A DNA stretch of 64,000 bases from an uncultured Erythrobacter sp. (GTDB lineage Bacteria > Pseudomonadota > Alphaproteobacteria > Sphingomonadales > Sphingomonadaceae), in NCBI RefSeq assembly GCF_947499705.1, contig NZ_CANMPJ010000001.1, positions 2,329,501 through 2,393,500 on the forward strand, read 5' to 3'. The notes beneath the pieces are model-generated. The model searched no databases, was not told where the DNA came from, and saw nothing but the letters and a program-made list of their open reading frames with translations. Shown piece by piece: positions 52,875 to 62,775 of the stretch (positions are counted from its first letter, which is position 1; the number at the start of each line of letters is the position of its first letter). Made by a program: the position numbers and the translations under genes.

Positions 52875-55800
52875 ATGCGAAAATCTGCGAAATCAATTTT
52901 GAGTTCGGCCGTGTCGCGGGCAGTTGTGACTGCCATGTTGGCAACCCCGGCTGTCGCCGTTGCGCAAAGCAATGATGGCGAAACTCAGGATGTTTCAAGT
53001 GAAAATGACACCGCTGTCAACAATGAGATCATCGTTAGCGGTATCAGGCAGTCACTTGCCAGTGCGCTCGATGAGAAGCGCACCACCGACAATATCATTG
53101 AAGTGATTCAGGCCGAAGATATCGGCAAGCTGCCCGACCAAAACCTTGCTGAAGTTCTGGAGAACATCACCGGTGTTCAGATCACACGCGATGCCGGTGT
53201 GGGTACAGGCGTGCAAATTCGCGGTACTGGCGCAAACCGGGTCGAAATCAACGGCGTCTCGACCGTCGGCTCCGGGACCGGTCGCTCAGGCATCAGCTTC
53301 GAAGATCTTCCCGCTGCTCTGATCGCCGCCGTTGAAGTCATCAAAGTGCCAGAGGCCAAGACCATCGAAGGATCGGTTGGCGGCACAGTCAACCTGCGCA
53401 CCCTTCGCCCGCTCGACATCACTGAGCCGCTTTTGGCTTTGCGTGCGCAAGGCGAACACAGCAACCTGCTGGACACTGTGACTCCGCGCCTATCAGCGAC
53501 CATCGGTAACAGCTGGGATACGGGCGCCGGTGAAATTGGCCTGGTGATGAGCGCAAGCTACGCCGAGCTCGATGTTTCGGAGTTTTTTGCGCGTGTCGAC
53601 AGGGACCGCACGGTGCTTCCAGGAGCGTCGGCCAGCTCAGAAGCGTTCCCTTTCCTGCGTGTCCAATTCCTTGATCAGGACATCAACAATCAGGAATATA
53701 CGACGATCAACTGGACCGGCTCGCTCGAATGGAAGCCATCGGACAATCTGCGCTTTTATGTCGACGCGACAATCAACGACCAAGAGCGGGTAGAACAAGG
53801 CTCGCGAGCGTTCTTCTCAGGAACAACGTCCAGCGCTGTTATCAACAATACCAACAACACCAGCTTTGAGACTGTCGACTTCGGGACCGTTCAGGGCCCG
53901 AACGGGGCGCTAGTCTTGGGCGAAGTGCAAGCTGTTACGTCAGGCATCCTCGGCGTGGGTGTCACGGCGAACGGAACAATCGACCCCAACTTGCGTACTT
54001 CGACAACAACCGGTGCGCGTCAGACGGACAGCACCGTGATGGCTTCCGGTCTTGAATGGAACGAGGGACGTTTCACAGTCCTGACCGAAGTATCGCGGTC
54101 GACATCCGATTCCACCTTCCCTGGCCTTGGCTTCCAGTTCGACTTTATCAATCCGAATGGGCCGCAGCCTTCGTTGGGACAGAGTAGTGACAACGGCGTG
54201 CCAGCCGTTTTCGACGTTAGCGGCGGCATCCTGCAATTCGGAATTGCTCCGGGGTTGGCCGAAACGCCGACAACTGAACAGCTGCTGGATCCGGCCAACT
54301 ACCGCATCCGGCAAGTCAGCCGCACAGCCAACACCAATGACAATAGCGAAACAGCGGTGCGGCTCGATTTGAGCTTCGAATCTGACGGCGTGCTGCCGTT
54401 CTTCTCATCGATTGATGCTGGTTGGCGCTATAGCGTGTCAGAGGCTGAGAACATCGACAGCAGCCTGCGCAACAACTTCACAGCAACAAGCTCGCCGTCA
54501 TTCTTCCGTCCGACATTTGATCAACTGGGTGGACTTGTGATCCCGGGAGAAAGCGGTTTTGACGCAGCGGGCGGTGGCCGTACGCTATTCATCCCCGATT
54601 ACCTGCAGATCGATCCGGCAGCGGCCGCGAACGATCCCGATGGCGTGCTTGCTGCGATCAATGATGCGATCGAAGCTCAGAATGCTGCGAATGGCGTAAG
54701 CTTGCCACTCATCAGTCAGCCAACCGAGACGCTATCGTCATTCTTTGACATCCAGGAAAAGACCCTGGCTGCCTATTTCCAGGGCAACTACGACACCGAA
54801 CTTGCCGGCATGCCAATACGTGGCAACGTCGGCGTGCGCTGGGTTTCAACCAACATCGACTCGATCGGCAACAACGTCGTCAACGGCGCTGTGGAAGGGC
54901 AGATTCGGCAATCATCGAACTATGAATTCTGGTTGCCACGAGCCAGTCTGGTACTGGAACCGGCCACTGATCTGCTGATCCGTGCAGGTGTTTCACGCGA
55001 CTTGCGCCGTCCGAATTTCGACAACCTGTCGACTTCGGTCGGGTTCGGAGGAAGCGCGACCGCAGCGGTGAATGTCGGCAATCCACAGCTGGAGCCTGAA
55101 ACCGTGTGGTCCTTCGACCTTTCGGGCGAATACTACTTCTCCGATACAGGCTTCTTCAGTGTCGGCTTCTTCCACAAACGCCGGACCAACCTCTTCGCTC
55201 AACAGACTGAATTCCCGGTCGAAGTGAATGGTCCGAACGGGATCGAACGCGATATCACTGATCCTTGTGAAGGCGGTGGTATCTTCAACCCGTTTGCAGA
55301 CAGGAACGTCTTCTCCCCAATCCAGGGGATCGGAATCTGCGTGCCGGTGGCATCCACTTTCAACTCGGATGGTGTCGCCACTCAGACCGGTGTGGAAGTA
55401 GCGTTTCAGTATGACCTGTCCGATTTTGAAGACACGCTTGGCTTCGCTTCAGGGTTCGGATTCATCGGCAACTTCACCTATCAGGAGGATGGCGGGGACG
55501 TCTCCAACTTCTTCAATGGCAGTGGCGGCGGTAACGCGCTCAACCTCCTATTGGGGCGCACAGATTCCACCATGGCTACGCAGACATTGGATGATGATGT
55601 GGTGCAGCAGCTGGTAACGCTGCCCAACCTGTCGCGGTATGCATACAATGCGACGCTCTTCTACGACAAATACGGATTGAATTTCCGTGCTCGCTACAGC
55701 TGGCGTTCGTCGTTCAGGGGTACGGATACTCGCCGCTTTGGTCTTCCGCGCATCATCGATGACCGCGGCCAGTTGAACGCCAGCTTGAGCTACGCGCTTA

Positions 55801-55943
55801 CGGATCAGTTCACCGTTGGCGTGGATGGAATTAACCTGCTGCGCGAGCGGAGCGACGAATTCTGCATCCGTGAAGGTGCTCTGCTTTGTCAGCAAGACAC
55901 TGCAGATCGCCGGATTGTCGGAGGCATCAGCTTCAAGTTCTAA
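52875..55943 (+). CDS. TonB-dependent receptor 2
   Basis: 1022 residues from ATG 52875 behind GGGAGAG. Signal peptide (MLATPAVAVAQ), TonB-box region (NNEIIVSGIRQSL), plug domain (AEDIGKLPDQNLAEVLENI; VQIRGTGANRVEINGVS; SVGGTVNLRTLRPLD) and a barrel ending IVGGISFKF with terminal Phe. Smaller than receptor 1 and of the common Caulobacter TonB_dep type, so it may take a different oligosaccharide size or pattern. It is followed by a strong terminator and so forms a single-gene unit. Confidence 0.95.
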   Translation: MRKSAKSILSSAVSRAVVTAMLATPAVAVAQSNDGETQDVSSENDTAVNNEIIVSGIRQSLASALDEKRTTDNIIEVIQAEDIGKLPDQNLAEVLENITGVQITRDAGVGTGVQIRGTGANRVEINGVSTVGSGTGRSGISFEDLPAALIAAVEVIKVPEAKTIEGSVGGTVNLRTLRPLDITEPLLALRAQGEHSNLLDTVTPRLSATIGNSWDTGAGEIGLVMSASYAELDVSEFFARVDRDRTVLPGASASSEAFPFLRVQFLDQDINNQEYTTINWTGSLEWKPSDNLRFYVDATINDQERVEQGSRAFFSGTTSSAVINNTNNTSFETVDFGTVQGPNGALVLGEVQAVTSGILGVGVTANGTIDPNLRTSTTTGARQTDSTVMASGLEWNEGRFTVLTEVSRSTSDSTFPGLGFQFDFINPNGPQPSLGQSSDNGVPAVFDVSGGILQFGIAPGLAETPTTEQLLDPANYRIRQVSRTANTNDNSETAVRLDLSFESDGVLPFFSSIDAGWRYSVSEAENIDSSLRNNFTATSSPSFFRPTFDQLGGLVIPGESGFDAAGGGRTLFIPDYLQIDPAAAANDPDGVLAAINDAIEAQNAANGVSLPLISQPTETLSSFFDIQEKTLAAYFQGNYDTELAGMPIRGNVGVRWVSTNIDSIGNNVVNGAVEGQIRQSSNYEFWLPRASLVLEPATDLLIRAGVSRDLRRPNFDNLSTSVGFGGSATAAVNVGNPQLEPETVWSFDLSGEYYFSDTGFFSVGFFHKRRTNLFAQQTEFPVEVNGPNGIERDITDPCEGGGIFNPFADRNVFSPIQGIGICVPVASTFNSDGVATQTGVEVAFQYDLSDFEDTLGFASGFGFIGNFTYQEDGGDVSNFFNGSGGGNALNLLLGRTDSTMATQTLDDDVVQQLVTLPNLSRYAYNATLFYDKYGLNFRARYSWRSSFRGTDTRRFGLPRIIDDRGQLNASLSYALTDQFTVGVDGINLLRERSDEFCIREGALLCQQDTADRRIVGGISFKF

Positions 55944-55969
55944 CCGGCAGGGTAAGACTGAAAACAAGA

Positions 55970-56002
55970 GAGGGGGCGTCCATGCGGCGCCCCCTCTTTT
56001 TT
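55970..56002 (+). terminator. Rho-independent terminator after TonB receptor 2
   Basis: A perfect 9-base-pair GC-rich stem (GAGGGGGCG at 55970-55978 with CGCCCCCTC at 55988-55996), a 9-base loop and six T residues (55997-56002). It follows the receptor stop by about 26 bases. Confidence 0.93.
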
Positions 56003-56046
56003 GTCCGGTGCCGGCAATTGCCAATTCGGCAACGCCACAGGAGAGA

Positions 56047-58401
56047 TCAGGTCAACGTCACATGGCTGTCCTTCAGGTTCTCACTATCAGTGCCTGACAT
56101 GATGACGAACCGCCCCGGTTCAACCAGCAGCTGCCCCTCCCCGTCACGAAAGCCGAAGTCTTCCATTTCGAGAGAAAACTCGACCATTCGCTCTTCGCCG
56201 GGTTGAAGTGCCACTTTCTCAAAACCGCGCAGCTGTTTGACCGGCCGCGTCAGGCTGGCAATCTCGTCTCGTATGTAGAGCTGGACGACCTCCTGCCCCG
56301 CTCTTTCACCCGTATTGCGGACGGGAACATTGACCTTGAGCGTATCGCCGCGAGCCACCGAGCTCGCCTGAGGCTGCGGCGCGCCAAATTCAAAGCTCGT
56401 GTAGCTCAAGCCGTGCCCGAAAGGATAAAGCGGGGTGGAATCCGAGAATACGTAATTGCGGAATTTCCCGGTTGGCTTCTGGTAGTAGAACGCGGGAAGT
56501 TGTCCGACATTGCGGGCGATAGTGACCGGCAGCTTTCCGCTCGGATTGACATCGCCGAACAGGATGCTTGCGATGGCATGTCCGCCCTCTTCGCCCGGGT
56601 AAAAGGCATCGAGGATCGCCGGACACTTTTCTGCCAGAACCTGCGGTGAAAGCGGACGTCCGTGGATGAGAACCGCGACCGTTTTCTTGCCCAGCGTCAG
56701 CAGAGCTTCGGCGAGCTCGTTCTGCTCTCCGATAAGATCCAGACTGTCGCGGTCGCCGCGTGAATCTCCGGCGAAGTAAGCCTCTCTCGCTGTCGCCTCG
56801 TTTCCGCCCAGGCACATTACAATCGTATCGACATCGCCCGCTGCTGCGACCGCTTCGGCGATCAGCTTGCGGTTGAGCGCTGGATCGGCCCGCACGGTTT
56901 CATCCGCTGCATCGGTTTCGATCTCGTTCTGGCCTTCATCGCCGGCTGTGATCCGGCAACCCGGGGCGTACTCAGTTTCAAACCCAGCGCGCTGTCCATA
57001 GGCCTTGATCCCATCGAGCATGCTGACGCCGATAAAGGGCTTGGGCGAATACCCGCCAAGATGCACTGACGCCGCGTTGGGCCCGACCACCAGCACCTTT
57101 TTGGTGGTGGCCTTTTCAAGCGGGAGAAGCGCGTCATCGTTCTTGAGCAAAATGACCGATTCTTCAGCCGCCTTACGGGCCAGTGCGCGGTGCTCCTTGC
57201 TTCGTGCCAGGCTGGCCGCCTTGGCAGGTTCGGCCCACGGCAGATCGAACAGCCCGCATTTGAACTTGGCCGCCAACACACGCTCGGCAGCGCGGCGGAC
57301 ATAGCTTTCTTCAAGCTGACCATCACGGACAAGCTGCGGCAGCATCAGGTAGACCCCGTTATTGGCGAGTTCCAGATCAACGCCTGCCTTCAACCCCATG
57401 ATCGCAGCTTCGGCTTCGTCTTTGGCTACACCGTGCAGGCTGTGGATGCGGCGGATATCGTCCCAGTCGGAAACGACGTAACCGTCAAAGCCCCAGTCAT
57501 CGCGAAGCAGGTCTGACAGAAGCGCGGTATCCGCGTGCGCAGGCACTCCGTCGATTTCGCCATGCGATGCCATCAGGCCGACGGAACCGGACTCTTTAAT
57601 CGCCGCCCGGAATGGCGGCAGCACCACATTCTGCATCTCGGCCGGGCCGATATGTGATGGCGCAAAATTGCGACCGCCGATCCCCTGCCCATAACCGGCG
57701 AAGTGTTTCACGCTGGTGGCGATGCGATCCGGCGGCAGGTATTCGGCGCGCGTCCCTTGCAGACCTGTCACAATCGCACGCGCAGAGACTGACACCAGAT
57801 AGGGATCTTCGCCCCATGTCTCTTCAGCCCGACCCCAGCGCGGATCGGTGCAAATGTCGATATTGGGGGAGAAGCACGCTTGCGCACCGCGCGACCGAGC
57901 TTCTTTCGCAGTGGCCGCAAAAATCTGCTCCACCAGTTCGGGATTGAACGCGCAGGCCATTGCCATCGCTTGCGGATATTGAGTCGCACCGTCTGCCAGT
58001 AACCCGGCCAGACATTCCTCGAAGATGAAGGCCGGAATGCCAAACCGGCTGCGGCTGACGACTTCGCGTTGCAGCGCCATCACTGCGCGGGCGTTGTCTT
58101 CTGCGCCGGCTTCAAGGCTGGCCGAATAGACGCCTCCGATACCGTGCTGGAAATATGAGAAGTCTGCCTCGAACGTCTTTGCATCAGCCATCACGTCAGC
58201 TGCGCGCGGGCAATTGAGCTGGGCGCCGACTTCATCCAGCGTCATCAGCGCGACGAGCGCCTTGGCACGGCGTGCGGGTGACAGGGACTTGTCGCGATAA
58301 TCATCATTGGTGCGAGCGTGCAGGACATTGCCGAAGCCCCCGGCTGCGGCAAAGCCTAGTCCGCCAATGCCAGCCAGAGTTGTTCGCCGGTCGATTTTCA
58401 T
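56047..58401 (-). CDS. GH3 beta-glycosidase with Tat-like signal
   Basis: 784 residues from ATG 58401; an upstream in-frame start at 58449 adds no signal-like sequence. A twin-arginine motif (DRRTTLAGIGGLGFAAAG) suggests Tat export. The GH3 barrel shows FSPNIDICTDPRWGRAEE, ATSVKHFAGYGQGIGG and the nucleophile Asp in GYVVSDWDDIRR. GH3_C (LLKNDDALLPLEK; CLGGNEATAREAYFAGDS; AILDAFYPGEEGGHAIASI) and a C-terminal Fn3-like domain (QEVVQLYIRDEIASL) follow. Probably beta-xylosidase or beta-glucosidase; with ulvan as substrate beta-xylosidase is likely. Last gene of the GH78-sulfatase-GH3 operon. Confidence 0.92.
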   Translation of the reverse strand: MKIDRRTTLAGIGGLGFAAAGGFGNVLHARTNDDYRDKSLSPARRAKALVALMTLDEVGAQLNCPRAADVMADAKTFEADFSYFQHGIGGVYSASLEAGAEDNARAVMALQREVVSRSRFGIPAFIFEECLAGLLADGATQYPQAMAMACAFNPELVEQIFAATAKEARSRGAQACFSPNIDICTDPRWGRAEETWGEDPYLVSVSARAIVTGLQGTRAEYLPPDRIATSVKHFAGYGQGIGGRNFAPSHIGPAEMQNVVLPPFRAAIKESGSVGLMASHGEIDGVPAHADTALLSDLLRDDWGFDGYVVSDWDDIRRIHSLHGVAKDEAEAAIMGLKAGVDLELANNGVYLMLPQLVRDGQLEESYVRRAAERVLAAKFKCGLFDLPWAEPAKAASLARSKEHRALARKAAEESVILLKNDDALLPLEKATTKKVLVVGPNAASVHLGGYSPKPFIGVSMLDGIKAYGQRAGFETEYAPGCRITAGDEGQNEIETDAADETVRADPALNRKLIAEAVAAAGDVDTIVMCLGGNEATAREAYFAGDSRGDRDSLDLIGEQNELAEALLTLGKKTVAVLIHGRPLSPQVLAEKCPAILDAFYPGEEGGHAIASILFGDVNPSGKLPVTIARNVGQLPAFYYQKPTGKFRNYVFSDSTPLYPFGHGLSYTSFEFGAPQPQASSVARGDTLKVNVPVRNTGERAGQEVVQLYIRDEIASLTRPVKQLRGFEKVALQPGEERMVEFSLEMEDFGFRDGEGQLLVEPGRFVIMSGTDSENLKDSHVTLT

Positions 58402-58449
58402 ATTGTTCGTTTTCCCTTTTCCAGGTCGTTCGGAACCGCACGGCTCCAC

Positions 58450-59772
58450 TTAATTCGGCCACCATTCTTCGATCTCGGCGCGCAGCGACGAAATCTGATC
58501 TGCATGCTGCGGAGCGCCCGCAAGGTTTGTCTTCTCGTCAGGATCGGACGCCAGATTGTAGAATTCCGGACGCCCGCCATCGAAATCATTGAGGATCAGT
58601 TTCCAGTCGCCCTTTCTGGCCCAGCGATGCGTCACGTTGACGGTGGGATCATCCAGATCGACCGAGGTGTGGTAGTAAATCTCACCAAAGACCGTTCGCG
58701 GGTTCAGGCTGCTGCGCTGCTCCAGGAAGGGGCGTAGGTTTCGCCCCGGCAGTTCTTCGGCTTGGGGCAGCCCCGCCAGCGCCAGCGTGGTTGGAAAGAA
58801 ATCGATCGAGCTGACCAGATCATCATGGCGACCCGGCTTTATCCGATCAGGCCAGCGCACAAAGACAGGGGTGCGCACGCCGCCTTCATATGGGGAGCTC
58901 TTGCTGCGGGGATCAAAGCGGATGGTCCGGTTCTGAAGGTCGCGAAAACTCTCGCCATCGCGATTGGGCAACCAGCCATTGTCGACGATGAACATGATGA
59001 CCGTGTTTTCTGCTTTGCCGTTCTTTTCGAGCAGCTCCATCAGCTGACCAACGGTATCGTCAAGCCACGATATGTTGGCGTAGTAACCAATCTCGCGTCG
59101 CCCCAGCCCTTTACCGCGAAACGGCTCCTTATACGCTTCCACAGCATCAAACGGCGCATGGGGCAGATACGGGGCGAACCAGAGGAAGAACGGGTCTTCC
59201 CCGACGCCGCCCAGGAACGTGTCGATCGGCTCCATCGTCTTTCGGCCGATCCTCAGGCCCGCGTCACCATGACGCGTCCCTTTGGTCATTCCGTCGGCAA
59301 ACCCACCATTCGTGTAGATGCCTTCCCAGAACTTACCCGTCTGCATGCTGCGATAGCCCGCATTCTTCAGCGCCATGGGCATAGGCTTTTGCATCTGGAG
59401 AAAGCGGAAGGTGGCCGAATGCGGGATGCCATCGGGCGGATCGTTGAAACAGATCCCGTGGTCGAAAGCATATTTGCCGGTGATCAGCGTCGCGAGCGAA
59501 GCGCGGCAAAGGCTTGTCGGCACGTAGCCATTTGGAAAAACAGCTGATTCTGAAGCGAGCTTGTCCAGATGCGGAGTGCGAACAAGATCATGCCCCATAA
59601 AGCCAAAATCGGAATAGGCCTGATCATCGGCGATTATCCAGACGATATTGGGCGGCTCTTCTTGCTGGGCGAACTCTGCCGGAGCCGTCTTTTCGGATTG
59701 GAGCGCGCAGCTGGCCAGAAGCGCAACGAAGGCAAGCGCTATGAGGAAACCCGGTTTGATTTGCCCGAACAC
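58450..59772 (-). CDS. Type I sulfatase with variant active-site motif (CRASL), lipoprotein
   Basis: 440 residues from GTG 59772, chosen because TGAGGAG lies six to seven bases upstream and it directly follows the GH78 stop; an ATG at 59817 inside GH78 is the alternative. Lipobox ALLASC. Metal-binding IIADDQAYSDFGFMG, then TSLCRASLATLITGKY (Cys about 89) where other sulfatases have CxPSR; KFWEGIYTNGG, FLWFAPYLPHAPFD and FIVDNGWLPNRD complete the fold. The motif lacks the Pro and Arg of the formylglycine consensus, although sulfatases with LCRxSLAT are known. Probably active on sulfated rhamnose with the GH78 in its operon. Confidence 0.88.
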   Translation of the reverse strand: MFGQIKPGFLIALAFVALLASCALQSEKTAPAEFAQQEEPPNIVWIIADDQAYSDFGFMGHDLVRTPHLDKLASESAVFPNGYVPTSLCRASLATLITGKYAFDHGICFNDPPDGIPHSATFRFLQMQKPMPMALKNAGYRSMQTGKFWEGIYTNGGFADGMTKGTRHGDAGLRIGRKTMEPIDTFLGGVGEDPFFLWFAPYLPHAPFDAVEAYKEPFRGKGLGRREIGYYANISWLDDTVGQLMELLEKNGKAENTVIMFIVDNGWLPNRDGESFRDLQNRTIRFDPRSKSSPYEGGVRTPVFVRWPDRIKPGRHDDLVSSIDFFPTTLALAGLPQAEELPGRNLRPFLEQRSSLNPRTVFGEIYYHTSVDLDDPTVNVTHRWARKGDWKLILNDFDGGRPEFYNLASDPDEKTNLAGAPQHADQISSLRAEIEEWWPN

Positions 59773-59782
59773 AGCGCTCTCC

Positions 59783-62617
59783 TCAATTTCCAATGACTTC
59801 ACGGTCGCCAGCCGCATTCAGACGAAACCGATGTTTGCCCGGCTTGATGAGGCGAGAGCCTCCGTTACGCGTGTCCAATGCTGACGTGTTCTGCGGCACC
59901 TCGACATCCCAGATGATGTCATCGCCTTCGCGCTTCCATGCGCTGCGAATGGTCCCATATCCCGTCTCAAGCGAAACCTTGGTTTCGTCGAGTCCTGCTG
60001 GAAATTTCGGGTCCAGAAAGAACCTTTTGTAGCCCGGAGCATCGGGGTCCGGACTGATGCCGCCAAGGCCAGAATAGAACCATGCATCATAGCCGCCTTT
60101 GAACGGGTGGTTCAGCGACCTTCCAGGCTCGGCTCCATCGCCGGGCACAAAACCGGTGATGTTCTCCCACAAGGTCGTGCCGTCCAGTGTTTCGAACAGA
60201 TAGGAATATCCCGGCGGCCCTTCGGCCTTGAACACGCCGAACGCTGTGTCGTCATATCCCGCATCGGCCAGAGCCGGATATAGCCAAGTCTGCCCCAACG
60301 CCCCGACAGAGGCATGGCCGTCCCATTTTTCGCGGACGTCAGTGTTCATGGCCGCAGCAATCGATTGTCTCTTTTGCACAGGAGCAATGCCGAATTGCAG
60401 TGCCATCGCATTGGCAGTCTGGCTGCCGTAACCAACACTATCGGTCTGGTAATAGGCGCGGTTAAACGCGGCGCTGACATCGTTGAAACGCTGCCCGAAC
60501 GCCTTCGCTTCGTTGTCCCGTCCAAGCTGTGCGGCCATATCGGACATTTGCTGGAACACCCGCGCCATCAGCGCTGTCGCGGTCAGATCACCCGGCGTGC
60601 TGAACGATGCGCAGCGCCCAAGCGGGCGTTCCATGCCAAGTTCCGGCAAAGCGTCGCACCAGTCGCCGTAATAATGGAACGGGTCGGTGACGCGGTCATC
60701 GTCCATCGCCTTTTCAACATAGGCGACATAATCCAGCAGGCTGTCATATTGCCGCTCAATCACCGACACGTCGCCGGTATGGAGGTAGTGTTCCCAAGTC
60801 AGGAAGACCTCGGCTGCCGCCCAATCGACTTTGCCCGAATGCGTCCGCCTGCCCGGTACGATGGCCGGTGAGATGAAGTCGGTAGTCCTGAAATCACCGA
60901 GATACTTTTCGAGAAATGGACCCATGGCGAAATTGTAGCTCGCCGTTTGGATGATCGCGTGGGCATCACCGGTCCAACCGTTGCGCTCGCGGATCGGGCA
61001 GTCGGACAGGACGGAAACCATATTTGTCTCGAACGACCAGAGAGCGGTTTCATGGATACGATTGAGCAGCGGGTCTGACGAAGAGAAATGCCCGATGCGC
61101 TCGATATCGGTCCGCGTCAGGTGTGCCGTGATGGCGTCCAGCGGTGGAGGTCCATCGATCCCGCTGATTTCCATGTAGCGAAAGCCATGCCAGGTGAATG
61201 ATGGCGACCACGGGGTCTCATCCTTGCCGTCCGAGACATAGGCATCAACCTGCTTGGTACGCGGGGCGCCGCCGCCGGATTTCATTCCTACCCTGCCATC
61301 TCCATCGGCCCATTCGCCGTATCGCAGCAGCACGGTCTGCCCTTCGGAAAGACCCAGGCGCGACATGTCGATAGTCGGCAATCCGGTGAAATTCTGTCCA
61401 AGATCGATGGTGTAGATACCCGGCTCTGGATTGAGCACGGCTTTCGGCGTCACTTCGGTGACGCGGCGAACCGGGGGCATTTCCGCTGCCACCAGCGCCT
61501 GTGTCGGGCTTTCGTCCAGCACCGCCGCGCTGCGCCAGCCGCTGCCTTGTTCGAGGTCGCTGTCATTCCATGCTACGACATTCTCGCGTGCATCGAAAAA
61601 CTCGCCCGAATAGACCCCGTTCTTCAGGATTGGCGACGGATGAGCGAGCCAGCTGCCATCGCTGACAATCGTCTGGCGCGCGCCGTCTTGATAAGTGATT
61701 TCCAACTGAGCAATCGCGGCGGGTTCACCGTAGAACAGCTTGTCCATCCCGAAGGCAGTGCGCTCTCCATAAAAGCCGTTGCCCAGATGAACGCCCAGAA
61801 CGTGTTCGCCCTGACCGATCCGATCCGTCACGTCATCGATATCGTAATAGATCCGCTTGTCGAAATCGGTCTGCGCCGGGTTCAGGATGCGGTCGCCGAT
61901 CTTTTCGCCATTCAGGAAGAACTCGGAATACCCCGCTGAGGTGGAATACAGCAGCGCCGACTTGATCGGCTTCGTGACAGCGAACGACTTGCGGAAATAG
62001 GTCGCGGGCCGCACGTCGCGCAGGCGGCGTTTTGTGTCCGCTACGGTCTCGGCATTCTTGAACTGAGGGTCTGCCGCTGTCGCTTCGAGCCACCGCGCCA
62101 TGCCTGCCGTCTCTTCCGCAGCCGGAAAGATCGGGCTGGTGATCCATCCAGCGCGCCAATCGGTAGGCTCCAGCAATGCCATCCGCCAGCTTTGCACTTC
62201 GCTCCATGGGCCTGGCCGATCCTCACCTTCGGCCCAAACCCGCACTCGCCAGAAGGCTTGCCCGCGCGACTGCAATGCTTCGCCGCGATACGGTATCGCA
62301 ACGGAGCGCCCATCTTCGATCCGGCCGCTCGACCATAGATCCGCAGCGCCGGAATTCAGCAGATGTGCAGACGACGCGACTTCAATCTCAAAGGCGGTCT
62401 GGCTATCGACAGCGCTGCGCCAGGACAGGCGAGGAACTTCGCGTCCCACTCCAACGGGATTGGTCTGGCCCTCGACTTTCAGGAAAAAAGGAGCCGCGCT
62501 AGCAAAGCCGCTCTCAGACCGGGGAACAGCGCTCTGTTGCTCAAACGGAACCGAGCAAGCCATGGCTGAAAAGCATGCGGTGATCACCGCAGCGCTGCGC
62601 AACATTCGGCCAATCAC
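59783..62617 (-). CDS. GH78 alpha-L-rhamnosidase, predicted lipoprotein
   Basis: 944 residues from GTG 62617 (GAGGGG seven bases upstream); the signal ends in lipobox FSAMAC. N-terminal beta domains (FFLKVEGQTNPVGVG; PTDWRAGWITSPIFP; LNPAQTDFDKRIYYDIDDV) precede the (alpha/alpha)6 domain, where SDCPIRERNGWTGDAHA carries the GH78 catalytic acid region. GQTVLLRYGEWADGDGR and HGFRYMEISG are also typical. Removes alpha-L-rhamnose from oligosaccharides. First gene of the operon with a sulfatase and GH3; a GATCATTTC site is 53 bp upstream. Confidence 0.94.
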   Translation of the reverse strand: MIGRMLRSAAVITACFSAMACSVPFEQQSAVPRSESGFASAAPFFLKVEGQTNPVGVGREVPRLSWRSAVDSQTAFEIEVASSAHLLNSGAADLWSSGRIEDGRSVAIPYRGEALQSRGQAFWRVRVWAEGEDRPGPWSEVQSWRMALLEPTDWRAGWITSPIFPAAEETAGMARWLEATAADPQFKNAETVADTKRRLRDVRPATYFRKSFAVTKPIKSALLYSTSAGYSEFFLNGEKIGDRILNPAQTDFDKRIYYDIDDVTDRIGQGEHVLGVHLGNGFYGERTAFGMDKLFYGEPAAIAQLEITYQDGARQTIVSDGSWLAHPSPILKNGVYSGEFFDARENVVAWNDSDLEQGSGWRSAAVLDESPTQALVAAEMPPVRRVTEVTPKAVLNPEPGIYTIDLGQNFTGLPTIDMSRLGLSEGQTVLLRYGEWADGDGRVGMKSGGGAPRTKQVDAYVSDGKDETPWSPSFTWHGFRYMEISGIDGPPPLDAITAHLTRTDIERIGHFSSSDPLLNRIHETALWSFETNMVSVLSDCPIRERNGWTGDAHAIIQTASYNFAMGPFLEKYLGDFRTTDFISPAIVPGRRTHSGKVDWAAAEVFLTWEHYLHTGDVSVIERQYDSLLDYVAYVEKAMDDDRVTDPFHYYGDWCDALPELGMERPLGRCASFSTPGDLTATALMARVFQQMSDMAAQLGRDNEAKAFGQRFNDVSAAFNRAYYQTDSVGYGSQTANAMALQFGIAPVQKRQSIAAAMNTDVREKWDGHASVGALGQTWLYPALADAGYDDTAFGVFKAEGPPGYSYLFETLDGTTLWENITGFVPGDGAEPGRSLNHPFKGGYDAWFYSGLGGISPDPDAPGYKRFFLDPKFPAGLDETKVSLETGYGTIRSAWKREGDDIIWDVEVPQNTSALDTRNGGSRLIKPGKHRFRLNAAGDREVIGN

Positions 62618-62669
62618 CAGCCACCCCTCAATCCATAACGATCTTTTATAATCACATATACGCAAATTA

Positions 62670-62679
62670 GATCATTTCC
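62670..62679 (+). promoter_or_regulatory. GATCATTTCC site upstream of the GH78 operon
   Basis: Eight leading bases match GATCATTT of the motif at 22607 and 49833. It lies 53 bp before the GH78 start within an AT-rich stretch (62641-62680) that contrasts with the surrounding coding DNA. Confidence 0.4.
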
Positions 62680-62775
62680 AAGTGAGGACTTGATCTTCGA
62701 TCTTTTCGAGCAGGCGTGAATGCAGGCCGAAGCCGTGGGGCGGGTCAGGTCACAGGGATCCCAAAGGATTGGTCG

